Shown here: positions 43,654 through 50,859 of the stretch, piece after piece
Layout of the letters: each line of letters opens with the position of its first letter
Position numbering within the stretch: the first letter of the stretch is position 1
Source of the DNA: Streptomyces sp. NBC_00178
GTDB lineage: Bacteria > Actinomycetota > Actinomycetes > Streptomycetales > Streptomycetaceae
Direction of reading: 5' to 3'
DNA length: 64,000 nt
NCBI RefSeq assembly: GCF_036206005.1
Contig: NZ_CP108143.1
Coordinates: forward strand, 2,852,001 to 2,916,000
Translations under genes and position numbers: made by a program
The notes under the pieces: model-generated
Databases searched by the model: none
Seen by the model: the letters and a program-made list of their open reading frames with translations, nothing else
Told to the model about the DNA's origin: nothing

Positions 43654-44958
43654 TCAGCCCGCTTCGGCGAACGCCGCGTCCATCTTCTTCGCCGCGTCGT
43701 CCGAGGCGGCGGCCACGTCCTTACGGCCGCTGACGATCTCCTGGAACATCGTCGGCAGGACCAGGGAGGCGTCGATCCGTCCCCAGGCCGGGGAGGCGGG
43801 CACGAACCTGGCTCCCGCGTCGAGCGAGTCGACGAAGGGGGCGACGAAGGGCTCCTTCCGCGCGACGGTGTCCCGCACGTCCGAGAAGGTCGGGAGGAAG
43901 CCCATCGCGTCGAACATCTCGGCCTGCGTCTTCTTGCCGGTCAGCGACTTCATGAGGTCGACGGCGAGCGTGCGGTGCGAACTGCTCTTCAGCACACCGA
44001 TGTTGTTGCCGCCCGCGAAGGCGGGTGCGATCGAGCCCTCCTCGACACCGGGCAGCGGCACGACGGCGTACTTGCCCTTCACGGTGCCCGCATCGACGGC
44101 GGCGTGGCTGAAGTCGCCGCCGATCGCCATGGCCGCCTTGCCGGCCGCGAACGCGGTGACCGTGGCGTTGCCGCCCATGGCCGCGCACTTGGCCGCCGGG
44201 CAGTTGTCGTCGCCGAAGAGGGAGGTGTAGGCCTCGATGCCCTTCCGGGCCTTCTCGCTGTTGATGGCGGAACGGTAGGTCACGCCCGTCTCCTCGGCCA
44301 GTTCGCCGCCCCGCGCCCAGATGAAGGGCATCGCGCCGTAGGTGTACGCGCCGCCGACCGCGAGGCCGTACAGGCCGGGCTTCTCCTTGTGGATCTTCTT
44401 CGCGGTCGCGATCAGTTCGTCCTGCGACTTCGGGGGCTCGATCCCGAGGTCGCCGAGTACGTCGGTGCGGTAGTACAGCGCGCGTACGCCGACGAACAGG
44501 GGCGCGCCGTAGACCTTGCCCTCCACCGTCACGGACTGCTTGGCGGCCGGGTCGGTGTCCTTGGCCTCGTCCCAGGCCGCGAACTCGGCGCTGACGTCGG
44601 CGAGTCCGCCGTCCTTCACGTAGCCGGCGGTGTCGGTGTTGCCGTACTCGATGAGGTCGGGCGCGCTCTTCGGGTCATTGAAGGCGGCCTTGACGCGCTG
44701 GGCCCGGGTGTCGACGGGTATGTACTCGATCTCGACGTCGGCGCCCTCGTGGGACTTCTCGAAGGCCGCCACCGCGGCGTCGACGACCTTCTCCTTGGGC
44801 TTGTTGCCGACCTCCTGGAAAAGCCAGACACGCAGGGTCCCCGACTTCTCGTCCCCCTTCGCGCCGGTGTCGGAGGTCTGCGGCGCGCAGCCGGTGGCGG
44901 CGACTCCCGCCAGCACAAGAGCCGCTGCGGGAGCGGCGATTCGGGCAGAAAACTTCAT
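43654..44958 (-). CDS. Extracellular sugar-binding lipoprotein
   Basis: A 434-residue solute-binding protein (family 1). The lipobox ATGC places the lipidated Cys at 24. The mature fold contains the typical VWLFQEVGNKPKEKVVDAAVAAFEKSHEGADVEIEYIPVD start and YGLAVGGAYTYGAMPFIWARGGEL, as in GlcNAc/chitobiose or maltose binders. It is the first gene of an operon with two permeases and the GH20 enzyme, which suggests amino-sugar or chito-oligosaccharide uptake. The ATG at 44958 follows the proposed LacI-type operator by 20 bases. Confidence 0.92.
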   Translation of the reverse strand: MKFSARIAAPAAALVLAGVAATGCAPQTSDTGAKGDEKSGTLRVWLFQEVGNKPKEKVVDAAVAAFEKSHEGADVEIEYIPVDTRAQRVKAAFNDPKSAPDLIEYGNTDTAGYVKDGGLADVSAEFAAWDEAKDTDPAAKQSVTVEGKVYGAPLFVGVRALYYRTDVLGDLGIEPPKSQDELIATAKKIHKEKPGLYGLAVGGAYTYGAMPFIWARGGELAEETGVTYRSAINSEKARKGIEAYTSLFGDDNCPAAKCAAMGGNATVTAFAAGKAAMAIGGDFSHAAVDAGTVKGKYAVVPLPGVEEGSIAPAFAGGNNIGVLKSSSHRTLAVDLMKSLTGKKTQAEMFDAMGFLPTFSDVRDTVARKEPFVAPFVDSLDAGARFVPASPAWGRIDASLVLPTMFQEIVSGRKDVAAASDDAAKKMDAAFAEAG

Positions 44959-44978
44959 CCGGGACCCCAACCGGTCAA

Positions 44979-44999
44979 GCGTTGCATCATGTGCAACGC
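44979..44999. promoter_or_regulatory. LacI-type palindromic operator before the sugar ABC operon
   Basis: GCGTTGCA (44979-44986) and TGCAACGC (44992-44999) are perfect 8-base arms around TCATG, 20 bases upstream of the binding-protein start codon. The TTGCA/TGCAA form is typical of LacI-family operators. It does not match the DasR site ACTGGTCTAGACCACT, so control by DasR is unlikely here. No LacI gene is in the window. Confidence 0.6.
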
Positions 45000-45161
45000 G
45001 CGTTTCGTTCTGCACAACTGGCAGGAGACTAAGGGCGTGGCGGTACGCCGACAAGTGGTCTCCACCACTCTGTGACCACCACGCGCGGTCCACGCGACAC
45101 GCACCCGCGGACCGGCCCGCGGGAGGCCTCACCATCCGCCCGGACGGCTCCCGGACATGCG

Positions 45162-45205
45162 ATCGGCCCCCGGGGCACGCGACGACGCGTGCCCCGGGGG
45201 CCGAT
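45162..45205 (-). terminator. Very strong terminator of the DUF3039 gene
   Basis: A 20-bp perfect stem (45162-45181 with 45186-45205) closed by ACGA, 69 bases after the DUF3039 stop (minus strand). Confidence 0.85.
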
Positions 45206-45274
45206 GGACCGGGCGGGGGCGGACTCGCCGGGAGGACCGGGGGAGCCCCGGCGGGTGTCCGGAGAGGCGGCGGG

Positions 45275-45577
45275 CTACTTCTTGCCGCTGCTGTCCTTGC
45301 CGCCCTTGCCCTTGTCCTTGTCGCCACCGGCGCCCATGGACTCGTAGATCTCCTTGCACATGGGACAGACCGGGTACTTCTTGGGGTCGCGCCCCGGGAC
45401 CCAGACCTTGCCGCACAGTGCGACCACGGGAGTGCCCTCCAGGGCGCTCGCCATGATCTTGTCCTTCTGGACGTAATGCGCGTAGCGCTCGTGGTCACCG
45501 TCGCCGTTCGACACCTGAGGTGTCGGCTCCACGAGGGTCCCCGTACCTGCCCCGCGCTCGGGCTCAAGAGTGCTCAT
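45275..45577 (-). CDS. DUF3039 domain protein
   Basis: A 100-residue protein of unknown function, seen across actinobacteria as DUF3039. The core is HERYAHYVQKDKIMASALEGTPVVALCGKVWVPGRDP, followed by YPVCPMCKEIYESM; the cysteines in ALCGK and CPMC may bind a metal. The tail is Lys/Gly/Asp-rich and disordered. The ATG at 45577 begins STLEPERG; an upstream in-frame start at 45586 is also possible. It is separated by 30 bases from the YqgE-type gene upstream. Confidence 0.85.
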   Translation of the reverse strand: MSTLEPERGAGTGTLVEPTPQVSNGDGDHERYAHYVQKDKIMASALEGTPVVALCGKVWVPGRDPKKYPVCPMCKEIYESMGAGGDKDKGKGGKDSSGKK

Positions 45578-45607
45578 AACTGCCAAGCGTACTGAAAGCT
45601 CCGGCCA

Positions 45608-46168
45608 TCAGTTGAGCGAAGGGTCGTCCGGATACGTCGCGATCATGGCCAGTTCGCTGCGCTGGCGCCGGAGGACCGCCCGCCAGAGGCCCTCCGGGCG
45701 CGGCGAGGAGACGTCACCGGGTTCCGACTCGACCACGTACCAGGCGCCGTCCTGCAGCTCGCCGTCCAGCTGTCCCGGGCCCCAGCCGGCGTACCCGGCG
45801 AAGATCCGCAGGGAGCCGAGCGCCGCCGCGAGCAGTTCCGGGGGCGCCTCCAGGTCGACCAGACCGATCGCCCCGTGCACCCGCCGCCAGCCCAGCGGGC
45901 CCTCGTCCCCGGGGATCACCGCGACGCCCAGGGCGGAGTCGAGCGAGACCGGACCTCCCTGGAAGACCACGTCCGGCTCTCCGGCCAGGCCGGCCCAGGA
46001 CGCGAGGATGTCGCCGACGCCGACCGGGGTCGGCCGGTTGAGGACCACGCCGAGCGACCCCTCCTCGTCGTGGTCGAGGAGCAGCACCACCGCGCGGTCG
46101 AAATTCGGGTCCGCCAGGGCGGGAGCCGCCACGAGCAGCCGGCCTGTGAGCGAGGACACCTCCGTCAT
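45608..46168 (-). CDS. YqgE/AlgH family protein
   Basis: A 186-residue protein. The conserved LTGRLLVAAPALADPNFDRAVVLLLDHDEEGSLGVVLNRP start, the VFQGGPVSLDS turn and the RIFAGYAGWGPGQLDGEL stretch identify the YqgE/AlgH (DUF179) family. The exact biochemical role is not established. It starts with ATG at 46168 and reads toward DUF3039 with 30 bases between, so a two-gene operon is plausible. Confidence 0.92.
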   Translation of the reverse strand: MTEVSSLTGRLLVAAPALADPNFDRAVVLLLDHDEEGSLGVVLNRPTPVGVGDILASWAGLAGEPDVVFQGGPVSLDSALGVAVIPGDEGPLGWRRVHGAIGLVDLEAPPELLAAALGSLRIFAGYAGWGPGQLDGELQDGAWYVVESEPGDVSSPRPEGLWRAVLRRQRSELAMIATYPDDPSLN

Positions 46169-46466
46169 GGCACAGATGATCCCGCATCTTCACGCCCTGC
46201 GGGGACCGCACGGCACTCCGGCCGGCGGCGGCGGCCCATGCCGCAGCTCAGGGCGCACGGGTGCCGCACGGGCGCACGGGGAGCGCACGATCGGGGGGCG
46301 TCCGGACACGGCAGCCGGACGGTGACCCTCCGCTAGGAGTGGGCAGCGGAACGTGTTGTGGCGGATCCATGACGCGATCGAGCCCCCCGGGGCCTTACTG
46401 AAGGGGGGTCTGCGGCCATTACCCTTTTGTTTGCCCCCTGCCCGACCACTCCGGAACGCGAGATAC

Positions 46467-47807
46467 ATGACCGGCACAGACGATGTCCTGCTTGTCCACG
46501 GCGGCACCCCGCTGGAGGGCGAGATCCGCGTCCGAGGCGCCAAGAACCTGGTGCCGAAGGCAATGGTCGCCGCGCTGCTCGGCAGCGGGCCCAGCCGGCT
46601 GCGCAACGTGCCCGACATCCGCGACGTGCGGGTGGTCCGAGGGCTGCTGCAGCTGCACGGCGTGACCGTCCGCCCCGGTGACGAGCCGGGCGAACTCATC
46701 CTCGACCCGTCGCACGTCGAGAGCGCGAACGTCGCCGACATCGACGCGCACGCGGGCTCGTCGCGCATCCCGATCCTCTTCTGCGGCCCGCTGCTGCACC
46801 GGCTGGGGCACGCCTTCATCCCGGGGCTCGGCGGCTGCGACATCGGCGGCCGGCCGATCGACTTCCACTTCGAGGTGCTCCGCCAGTTCGGCGCGGTCAT
46901 CGAGAAGCGGGCCGACGGCCAGTACCTCGAGGCCCCGCAGCGGCTGCGCGGCACGAAGATCCGGCTGCCGTACCCGTCGGTGGGCTCCACCGAACAGGTG
47001 CTGCTGACCGCCGTGCTCGCCGAGGGCGTCACCGAGCTGTCCAACGCGGCCGTCGAACCGGAGATCGAGGACCTCATCTGCGTCCTGCAGAAGATGGGCG
47101 CGATCATCTCCATGGACACCGACCGGACCATCCGGATCACGGGTGTCGACCGGCTCGACGGCTACACCCACCGGGCGATCCCGGACCGTCTGGAAGCGGC
47201 TTCCTGGGCGTCCGCGGCGCTCGCGACCGAGGGCAACATCTACGTGCGCGGCGCTCAGCAGCGCTCGATGATGACGTTCCTCAACACCTTCCGCCGGGTC
47301 GGCGGCGCCTTCGAGATCGACGACGAGGGCATCCGCTTCTGGCACCCCGGCGGCGCGCTGAACGCCATCGCGCTGGAGACGGACGTGCACCCCGGCTTCC
47401 AGACCGACTGGCAGCAGCCGCTGGTGGTCGCCCTGACGCAGGCCGCCGGTCTGTCCATCGTCCACGAGACGGTGTACGAGTCCCGGCTGGGCTTCACCTC
47501 GGCGCTCAACCAGATGGGTGCTCACATCCAGCTCTACCGCGAGTGCCTCGGGGGCTCCGACTGCCGCTTCGGGCAGCGGAACTTCCTCCATTCGGCGGTC
47601 GTGTCCGGCCCCACGAAACTCCAGGGCGCGGATCTGGTCATCCCCGACCTGCGCGGCGGTTTCTCGTACCTGATCGCCGCGCTGGCGGCCCAGGGCACGT
47701 CCCGGGTGCACGGCATCGACCTGATCAACCGCGGCTACGAGAACTTCATGGACAAGCTGGAGAAGCTCGGCGCCAAGGTCGAACTGCCGGGCGGCTCACT
47801 CGTCTGA
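46467..47807 (+). CDS. murA: UDP-N-acetylglucosamine 1-carboxyvinyltransferase
   Basis: The first committed step of peptidoglycan synthesis, transferring enolpyruvate to UDP-GlcNAc. The 446-residue protein has the GAKNLVPKAMVAALL active loop with Lys-Asn and the mobile-loop cysteine at about residue 124 in GLGGCDIGGRP, the residue that fosfomycin alkylates, so intrinsic target resistance is not predicted. The ATG at 46467 matches the family start. A remembered synteny marker (SCO2949 next to hupA). A strong hairpin follows at 47869. Confidence 0.95.
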   Translation: MTGTDDVLLVHGGTPLEGEIRVRGAKNLVPKAMVAALLGSGPSRLRNVPDIRDVRVVRGLLQLHGVTVRPGDEPGELILDPSHVESANVADIDAHAGSSRIPILFCGPLLHRLGHAFIPGLGGCDIGGRPIDFHFEVLRQFGAVIEKRADGQYLEAPQRLRGTKIRLPYPSVGSTEQVLLTAVLAEGVTELSNAAVEPEIEDLICVLQKMGAIISMDTDRTIRITGVDRLDGYTHRAIPDRLEAASWASAALATEGNIYVRGAQQRSMMTFLNTFRRVGGAFEIDDEGIRFWHPGGALNAIALETDVHPGFQTDWQQPLVVALTQAAGLSIVHETVYESRLGFTSALNQMGAHIQLYRECLGGSDCRFGQRNFLHSAVVSGPTKLQGADLVIPDLRGGFSYLIAALAAQGTSRVHGIDLINRGYENFMDKLEKLGAKVELPGGSLV

Positions 47808-47868
47808 CGCCGTCCAGGGCGCGCTCCGGCGCGCGCACAGTGCTGCCGCACACAGCATTGCGCACCCC

Positions 47869-47928
47869 CGCACCACAGTCCGCCGCCCCGGCCCCCCGCG
47901 AGGGACCGGGGCGGCGGACTGTGGTGCG
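47869..47928 (+). terminator. Terminator of murA
   Basis: A 23-bp perfect stem (47869-47891 with 47906-47928) with a 14-base loop, 61 bases after the murA stop codon. Confidence 0.85.
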
Positions 47929-47997
47929 GACGGATGAGGCGGACGAACGACGCGTCCGGACGGCGCGGACGGACGTGGCGTCCGGACGGCGCCTGCA

Positions 47998-48043
47998 GGC
48001 CGCCCGCCGCGGCGCGTGCGGGCCGCCCGCCGCGGCGCGTGCG
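47998..48043. repeat. 23-base tandem duplication
   Basis: Two identical 23-base units (47998-48020 and 48021-48043), each beginning GGCCGCCCGCCGCGG, followed by a diverged third unit from 48044. It sits in the murA-hupA spacer. Confidence 0.8.
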
Positions 48044-48237
48044 GGCCGCCCGTCCCGCGGCGCGCACGGGCCGCCGCGCGGGCGGGTGCCGCTGGATGCC
48101 GCCACAGGGCCGGGCGGACCCGTCCGCCCTCCCCCGGGGCCGCCCGCGCCCGCCGGGGCGCCCCAGCGGGCCCCCAGGGCCCCGCAGAGGCGGTGTGTGC
48201 TGCGGCGAACCGCCGGGCCGCACCCGCCGGGTACGCC

Positions 48238-48273
48238 GAAGGGCGGCCGCCCCGGTCGGGACGGCCGCCCTTC
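48238..48273 (-). terminator. Terminator of hupA
   Basis: A 12-bp perfect stem, GAAGGGCGGCCG (48238-48249) with CGGCCGCCCTTC (48262-48273), 17 bases past the hupA stop. Confidence 0.8.
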
Positions 48274-48290
48274 TTGACGCCTTGGGGGCC

Positions 48291-48572
48291 TTACTTGCCC
48301 TTGGCGGCTTCCTTGAGCTTGGAGCCCGCGGAGACCTTCACGCTGTAGCCGGCCGGGATGTTGATCGGGTCGCCGGTCTGCGGGTTACGAGCGGTGCGAG
48401 CGGCACGGTGGGTGCGCTCGAAGGTCAGGAAGCCGGGGATGGTGACCTTCTCGTCGCCCTTGGCGACGATCTCGCCGACGGTCTCGGCGAGCGCGGCCAG
48501 AACGGCGTCGGCGTCCTTGCGGGTCACCTCGGCACGGTCGGCCAGGGCGGCCACCAGCTCACTGCGGTTCAT
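48291..48572 (-). CDS. hupA: HU-type nucleoid DNA-binding protein
   Basis: A 93-residue HU protein that bends and compacts the chromosome. It has the HU start MNRSELVAALADRAEVTRKDA, the conserved GFLTFERTHRAARTARNPQTGDPI beta-arm and the SAGSKLKEAAKGK end. It lacks the long basic tail of HupS, so it is the short hupA type (SCO2950 from memory). The ATG at 48572 begins the family consensus. A palindrome 84 bases upstream (48656-48673) may control it. Confidence 0.96.
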   Translation of the reverse strand: MNRSELVAALADRAEVTRKDADAVLAALAETVGEIVAKGDEKVTIPGFLTFERTHRAARTARNPQTGDPINIPAGYSVKVSAGSKLKEAAKGK

Positions 48573-48975
48573 GTTTGTACTCCCGTGTTCTTCTTGCCTG
48601 TGAGGCGTGAGATCGAAGCCGATGCTGCCAGGGCCCTCTGACAGTCCCCGGACCCGGGTCTGATGTCAGACCCTCGCGCCCGAATACGCATCCTGCCCCC
48701 ACCTGCGGCGCTAACGCCAATCCGGAACCCCTCGACGTCACACGAAAAGCACCACCGATTGCCTGTGATGACGTTCCGTCGACTTGTTGGAGCGGTCCGC
48801 AGCGGCTGCAGGGCCTGTGGGGCTCGCTGCCCGCCCACCCTAAAGGGGCGTTTGGGACGCCGCGACCCGCGACGCGCCGTACGGGCGGCCCGGACGTGAG
48901 GTACGGCACCGTGCGCGGGAGCCGGGGCAGGCCCCCGCGCACGGGCGTGCGACAGGGCCGTCCGGCCCAACGGGG
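48573..48975. other. Intergenic region upstream of hupA
   Basis: 403 bases between the hupA start and the 3' end of the malic enzyme gene, both on the minus strand. It holds the 18-base palindrome at 48656-48673. I see no coding sequence. Confidence 0.55.
48656..48673. promoter_or_regulatory. 18-base palindrome upstream of hupA
   Basis: GGGTCTGATGTCAGACCC has perfect 8-base arms around TG. It lies 84-101 bases upstream of the hupA start, where an operator or the foot of an mRNA leader hairpin could sit. Confidence 0.4.
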
Positions 48976-50409
48976 CTACGCCGGGTCGGTCGTGGCCTCG
49001 GCGACCCCGGCCGCCCTCGCGGCGTCCCTGACGGCACCGGCGACGGCGCCCGCGACCTTGTCGTTGAAGACGGACGGGATGATGTAGTTCGCGTTGACCT
49101 CGTCCTCGGCCACGACGTCGGCGAGGGCGCGCGCGGCGGCGAGCATCATGCCCGTGTCGACGGTGCGCGACTGGGCGTCCAGCAGACCGCGGAACACACC
49201 CGGGAAGACCAGCACGTTGTTGATCTGGTTCGGGAAGTCGGAACGACCGGTCGCGACGACCGCCGCCGTCTCGCGCGCGACGGCCGGGTCCACCTCGGGG
49301 TCCGGGTTCGCGAGCGCGAACACGATCGCGCCTTCGGCCATCGCCGCGACGTCGGCGCCGTCCAGCACGTTGGGTGCCGAGACGCCGATGAAGACGTCCG
49401 AGCCGACCACGGCCTCCTTGAGCGTGCCGGTGACACCCTCGGGGTTGGTGTTGTCGGCGATCCAGCGCAGCGGCGAGTCCGGGGTGGCGTCCACCAGGTC
49501 CTCGCGTTCCGCGTGCACCACACCGTGGATGTCGGCGACGACCGTGTGCTTGACGCCCGCGGCGATGAGCAGCTTGAGGATGGCCGTACCGGCGGCGCCC
49601 GCACCGGACATGACGACCCGTACGTCGCCGATCGCCTTGCCCACCACGCGCAGGGCGTTGGTCAGCGCGGCCAGGACGACGATCGCCGTGCCGTGCTGGT
49701 CGTCGTGGAAGACGGGGATGTCGAGGGCCTCGCGCAGCCGCGCCTCGATCTCGAAGCAGCGGGGGGCGGAGATGTCCTCCAGGTTGATCCCGGCGAAGCC
49801 GGGGGCGATCGCCTTGACGATGGCGACGATCTCGTCGGTGTCCTGGGTGTCCAGGCAGATCGGCCAGGCGTCGATGCCGGCGAAGCGCTTGAAGAGGGCG
49901 GCCTTGCCCTCCATCACGGGCAGCGAGGCCATGGGGCCGATGTTGCCGAGGCCGAGCACGGCGGAGCCGTCGGTGACGACGGCGACGGAGTTCCGCTTGA
50001 TGGTCAGACGGCGGGCGTCCTCGGGGTTCTCGGCGATCGCCATGCAGACCCGCGCCACACCCGGGGTGTAGATCATCGACAGGTCGTCGCGGTTGCGGAT
50101 GGGGTGCTTGGACGCCATCTCGATCTTGCCGCCGAGGTGCATCAGGAACGTACGGTCGGAGACCTTGCCGAGGACGACGCCGTCGATGCCGCGCAGGCCC
50201 TCGACGATCTCGTCCGCGTGCGAGGTGGAGGAGGCCGCGATGGTGACGTCGATCCGCAGCTTCTCGTGGCCGGAAGCGGTCACGTCGAGGCCGGTGACCG
50301 AGCCGCCGGAGGACTCCACGGCCGTGGTGAGGTGGGAGACCGCGGTGCCACTCACGGGCACCTCCAGCCTGACCGTCATCGAGTACGAGACGCTGGGCGC
50401 CGTTGCCAT
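48976..50409 (-). CDS. NAD(P)-dependent malic enzyme with N-terminal ACT domain
   Basis: It oxidatively decarboxylates malate to pyruvate, supplying NADPH or NADH. The 477-residue protein has an N-terminal ACT-like domain (SMTVRLEVPVSGTAVSHLTTAVES, residues about 10-80), then the malic N-domain with SMIYTPGVARVC and KRNSVAVVTDGSAVLGLGNIGP, and the NAD-binding domain with GAGAAGTAILKLL. The ATG at 50409 has GAAGGA nine bases upstream. Cofactor preference cannot be read with certainty. A TetR-type palindrome lies upstream at 50491-50504. Confidence 0.93.
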   Translation of the reverse strand: MATAPSVSYSMTVRLEVPVSGTAVSHLTTAVESSGGSVTGLDVTASGHEKLRIDVTIAASSTSHADEIVEGLRGIDGVVLGKVSDRTFLMHLGGKIEMASKHPIRNRDDLSMIYTPGVARVCMAIAENPEDARRLTIKRNSVAVVTDGSAVLGLGNIGPMASLPVMEGKAALFKRFAGIDAWPICLDTQDTDEIVAIVKAIAPGFAGINLEDISAPRCFEIEARLREALDIPVFHDDQHGTAIVVLAALTNALRVVGKAIGDVRVVMSGAGAAGTAILKLLIAAGVKHTVVADIHGVVHAEREDLVDATPDSPLRWIADNTNPEGVTGTLKEAVVGSDVFIGVSAPNVLDGADVAAMAEGAIVFALANPDPEVDPAVARETAAVVATGRSDFPNQINNVLVFPGVFRGLLDAQSRTVDTGMMLAAARALADVVAEDEVNANYIIPSVFNDKVAGAVAGAVRDAARAAGVAEATTDPA

Positions 50410-50490
50410 GGCCGAGTCCTTCGCTTTCCTGAGCTTCATTGCCGCGCGCGGACGGGGCCGGGCCCCGCACACGCGTTCCGATGGTCGCAC

Positions 50491-50504
50491 CTACCGACCG
50501 GTAG
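50491..50504. promoter_or_regulatory. TetR-like palindrome upstream of malic enzyme
   Basis: CTACCGACCGGTAG (6-base arms around AC) lies 82-95 bases upstream of the malic enzyme start. Its TACCG/CGGTA half-sites resemble those of TetR-family operators. A third CGGTA follows at 50506-50510. Confidence 0.4.
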
Positions 50505-50605
50505 CCGGTAATGACTGCCACGCTTCGGAAACTTTTTTCCACCATACGAGAAGTGGCTCGCCGCGCGTAACCCCGGCCGGCCGGTCATCGCTGCCGGAAA
50601 CGCAA

Positions 50606-50641
50606 ACAGACCCGCGTCACCGGCAGGTGACGCGGGTCTGT
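50606..50641 (-). terminator. Intrinsic terminator of the candidate small RNA
   Basis: A 16-bp perfect stem (50606-50621 with 50626-50641) and loop GGCA. On the minus strand it is followed by TTGCGTTT, a T-rich tail that is unusual for this genome. Confidence 0.8.
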
Positions 50642-50780
50642 CTTCCAGCAGTCGAACGACACCGGCCCGCCATGCTCGCCTCGCGGCAAGTGGTCGCTCG
50701 TAGCGACGAAGGTTGGGCCCGGGGGCTTGGATCGAGCCGGTGCCGACTCCAGGCTAACAAAGACCCCGGAAAAGTGATTC
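50606..50780 (-). ncRNA. Candidate small non-coding RNA
   Basis: The spacer between the HelD terminator and the next terminator is about 150 bases with no ORF, and it could be transcribed on its own. A long-range stem CGGCACCGGC (50725-50745 area) with GCCGGTGTCG (50661-50675 area) forms on the minus strand, with one mismatch, enclosing smaller hairpins. A TAGCCT-like -10 sits near 50750-50756. Exact ends are guesses. It could instead be 3' read-through of HelD. Confidence 0.4.
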
Positions 50781-50796
50781 CCGTACGGCGGGACGA

Positions 50797-50837
50797 CTCC
50801 GGAAGACGTTCCCCGCGCGAGGCAGCGTCTTCCGGAG
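50797..50837 (-). terminator. Terminator of the HelD gene
   Basis: A 12-bp perfect stem, CTCCGGAAGACG (50797-50808) with CGTCTTCCGGAG (50826-50837), 22 bases past the HelD stop codon. Confidence 0.75.
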
Positions 50838-50859
50838 CCGTCCCCCTCAGTCCCTCAAC

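Larger units (their letters stand above)
44959..45274. other. Intergenic region holding an operator and a terminator
   Basis: 316 bases between the sugar-binding lipoprotein start and the DUF3039 gene end, both minus strand. It contains the palindromic operator at 44979-44999 and the strong hairpin at 45162-45205. No gene is evident. Confidence 0.6.
47808..48290. other. Intergenic region of very high G+C with repeats and terminators
   Basis: 483 bases between murA and hupA, which are convergent. It holds the murA hairpin (47869-47928), a 23-base tandem duplication (47998-48043) and the hupA hairpin (48238-48273). The open frames crossing it look non-coding, with long runs of Arg/Ala/Pro codons only. 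Confidence 0.55.
50410..50859. other. Intergenic region between malic enzyme and HelD genes
   Basis: 450 bases on the minus-strand side upstream of the malic enzyme gene and downstream of the HelD gene. It holds a palindrome (50491-50504), a terminator (50606-50641), a candidate small RNA (50606-50780) and the HelD terminator (50797-50837), each listed separately. No CDS is seen. Confidence 0.6.

Noticed and set aside
44979..44999. DasR site upstream of the sugar ABC operon
   Set aside because: The palindrome does not match the DasR consensus and is better explained as a LacI-family operator.
47735..48223. Long minus-strand frames in the murA-hupA spacer
   Set aside because: They are made of Arg/Gly/Pro/Ala runs over tandem repeats and a terminator; composition explains them.
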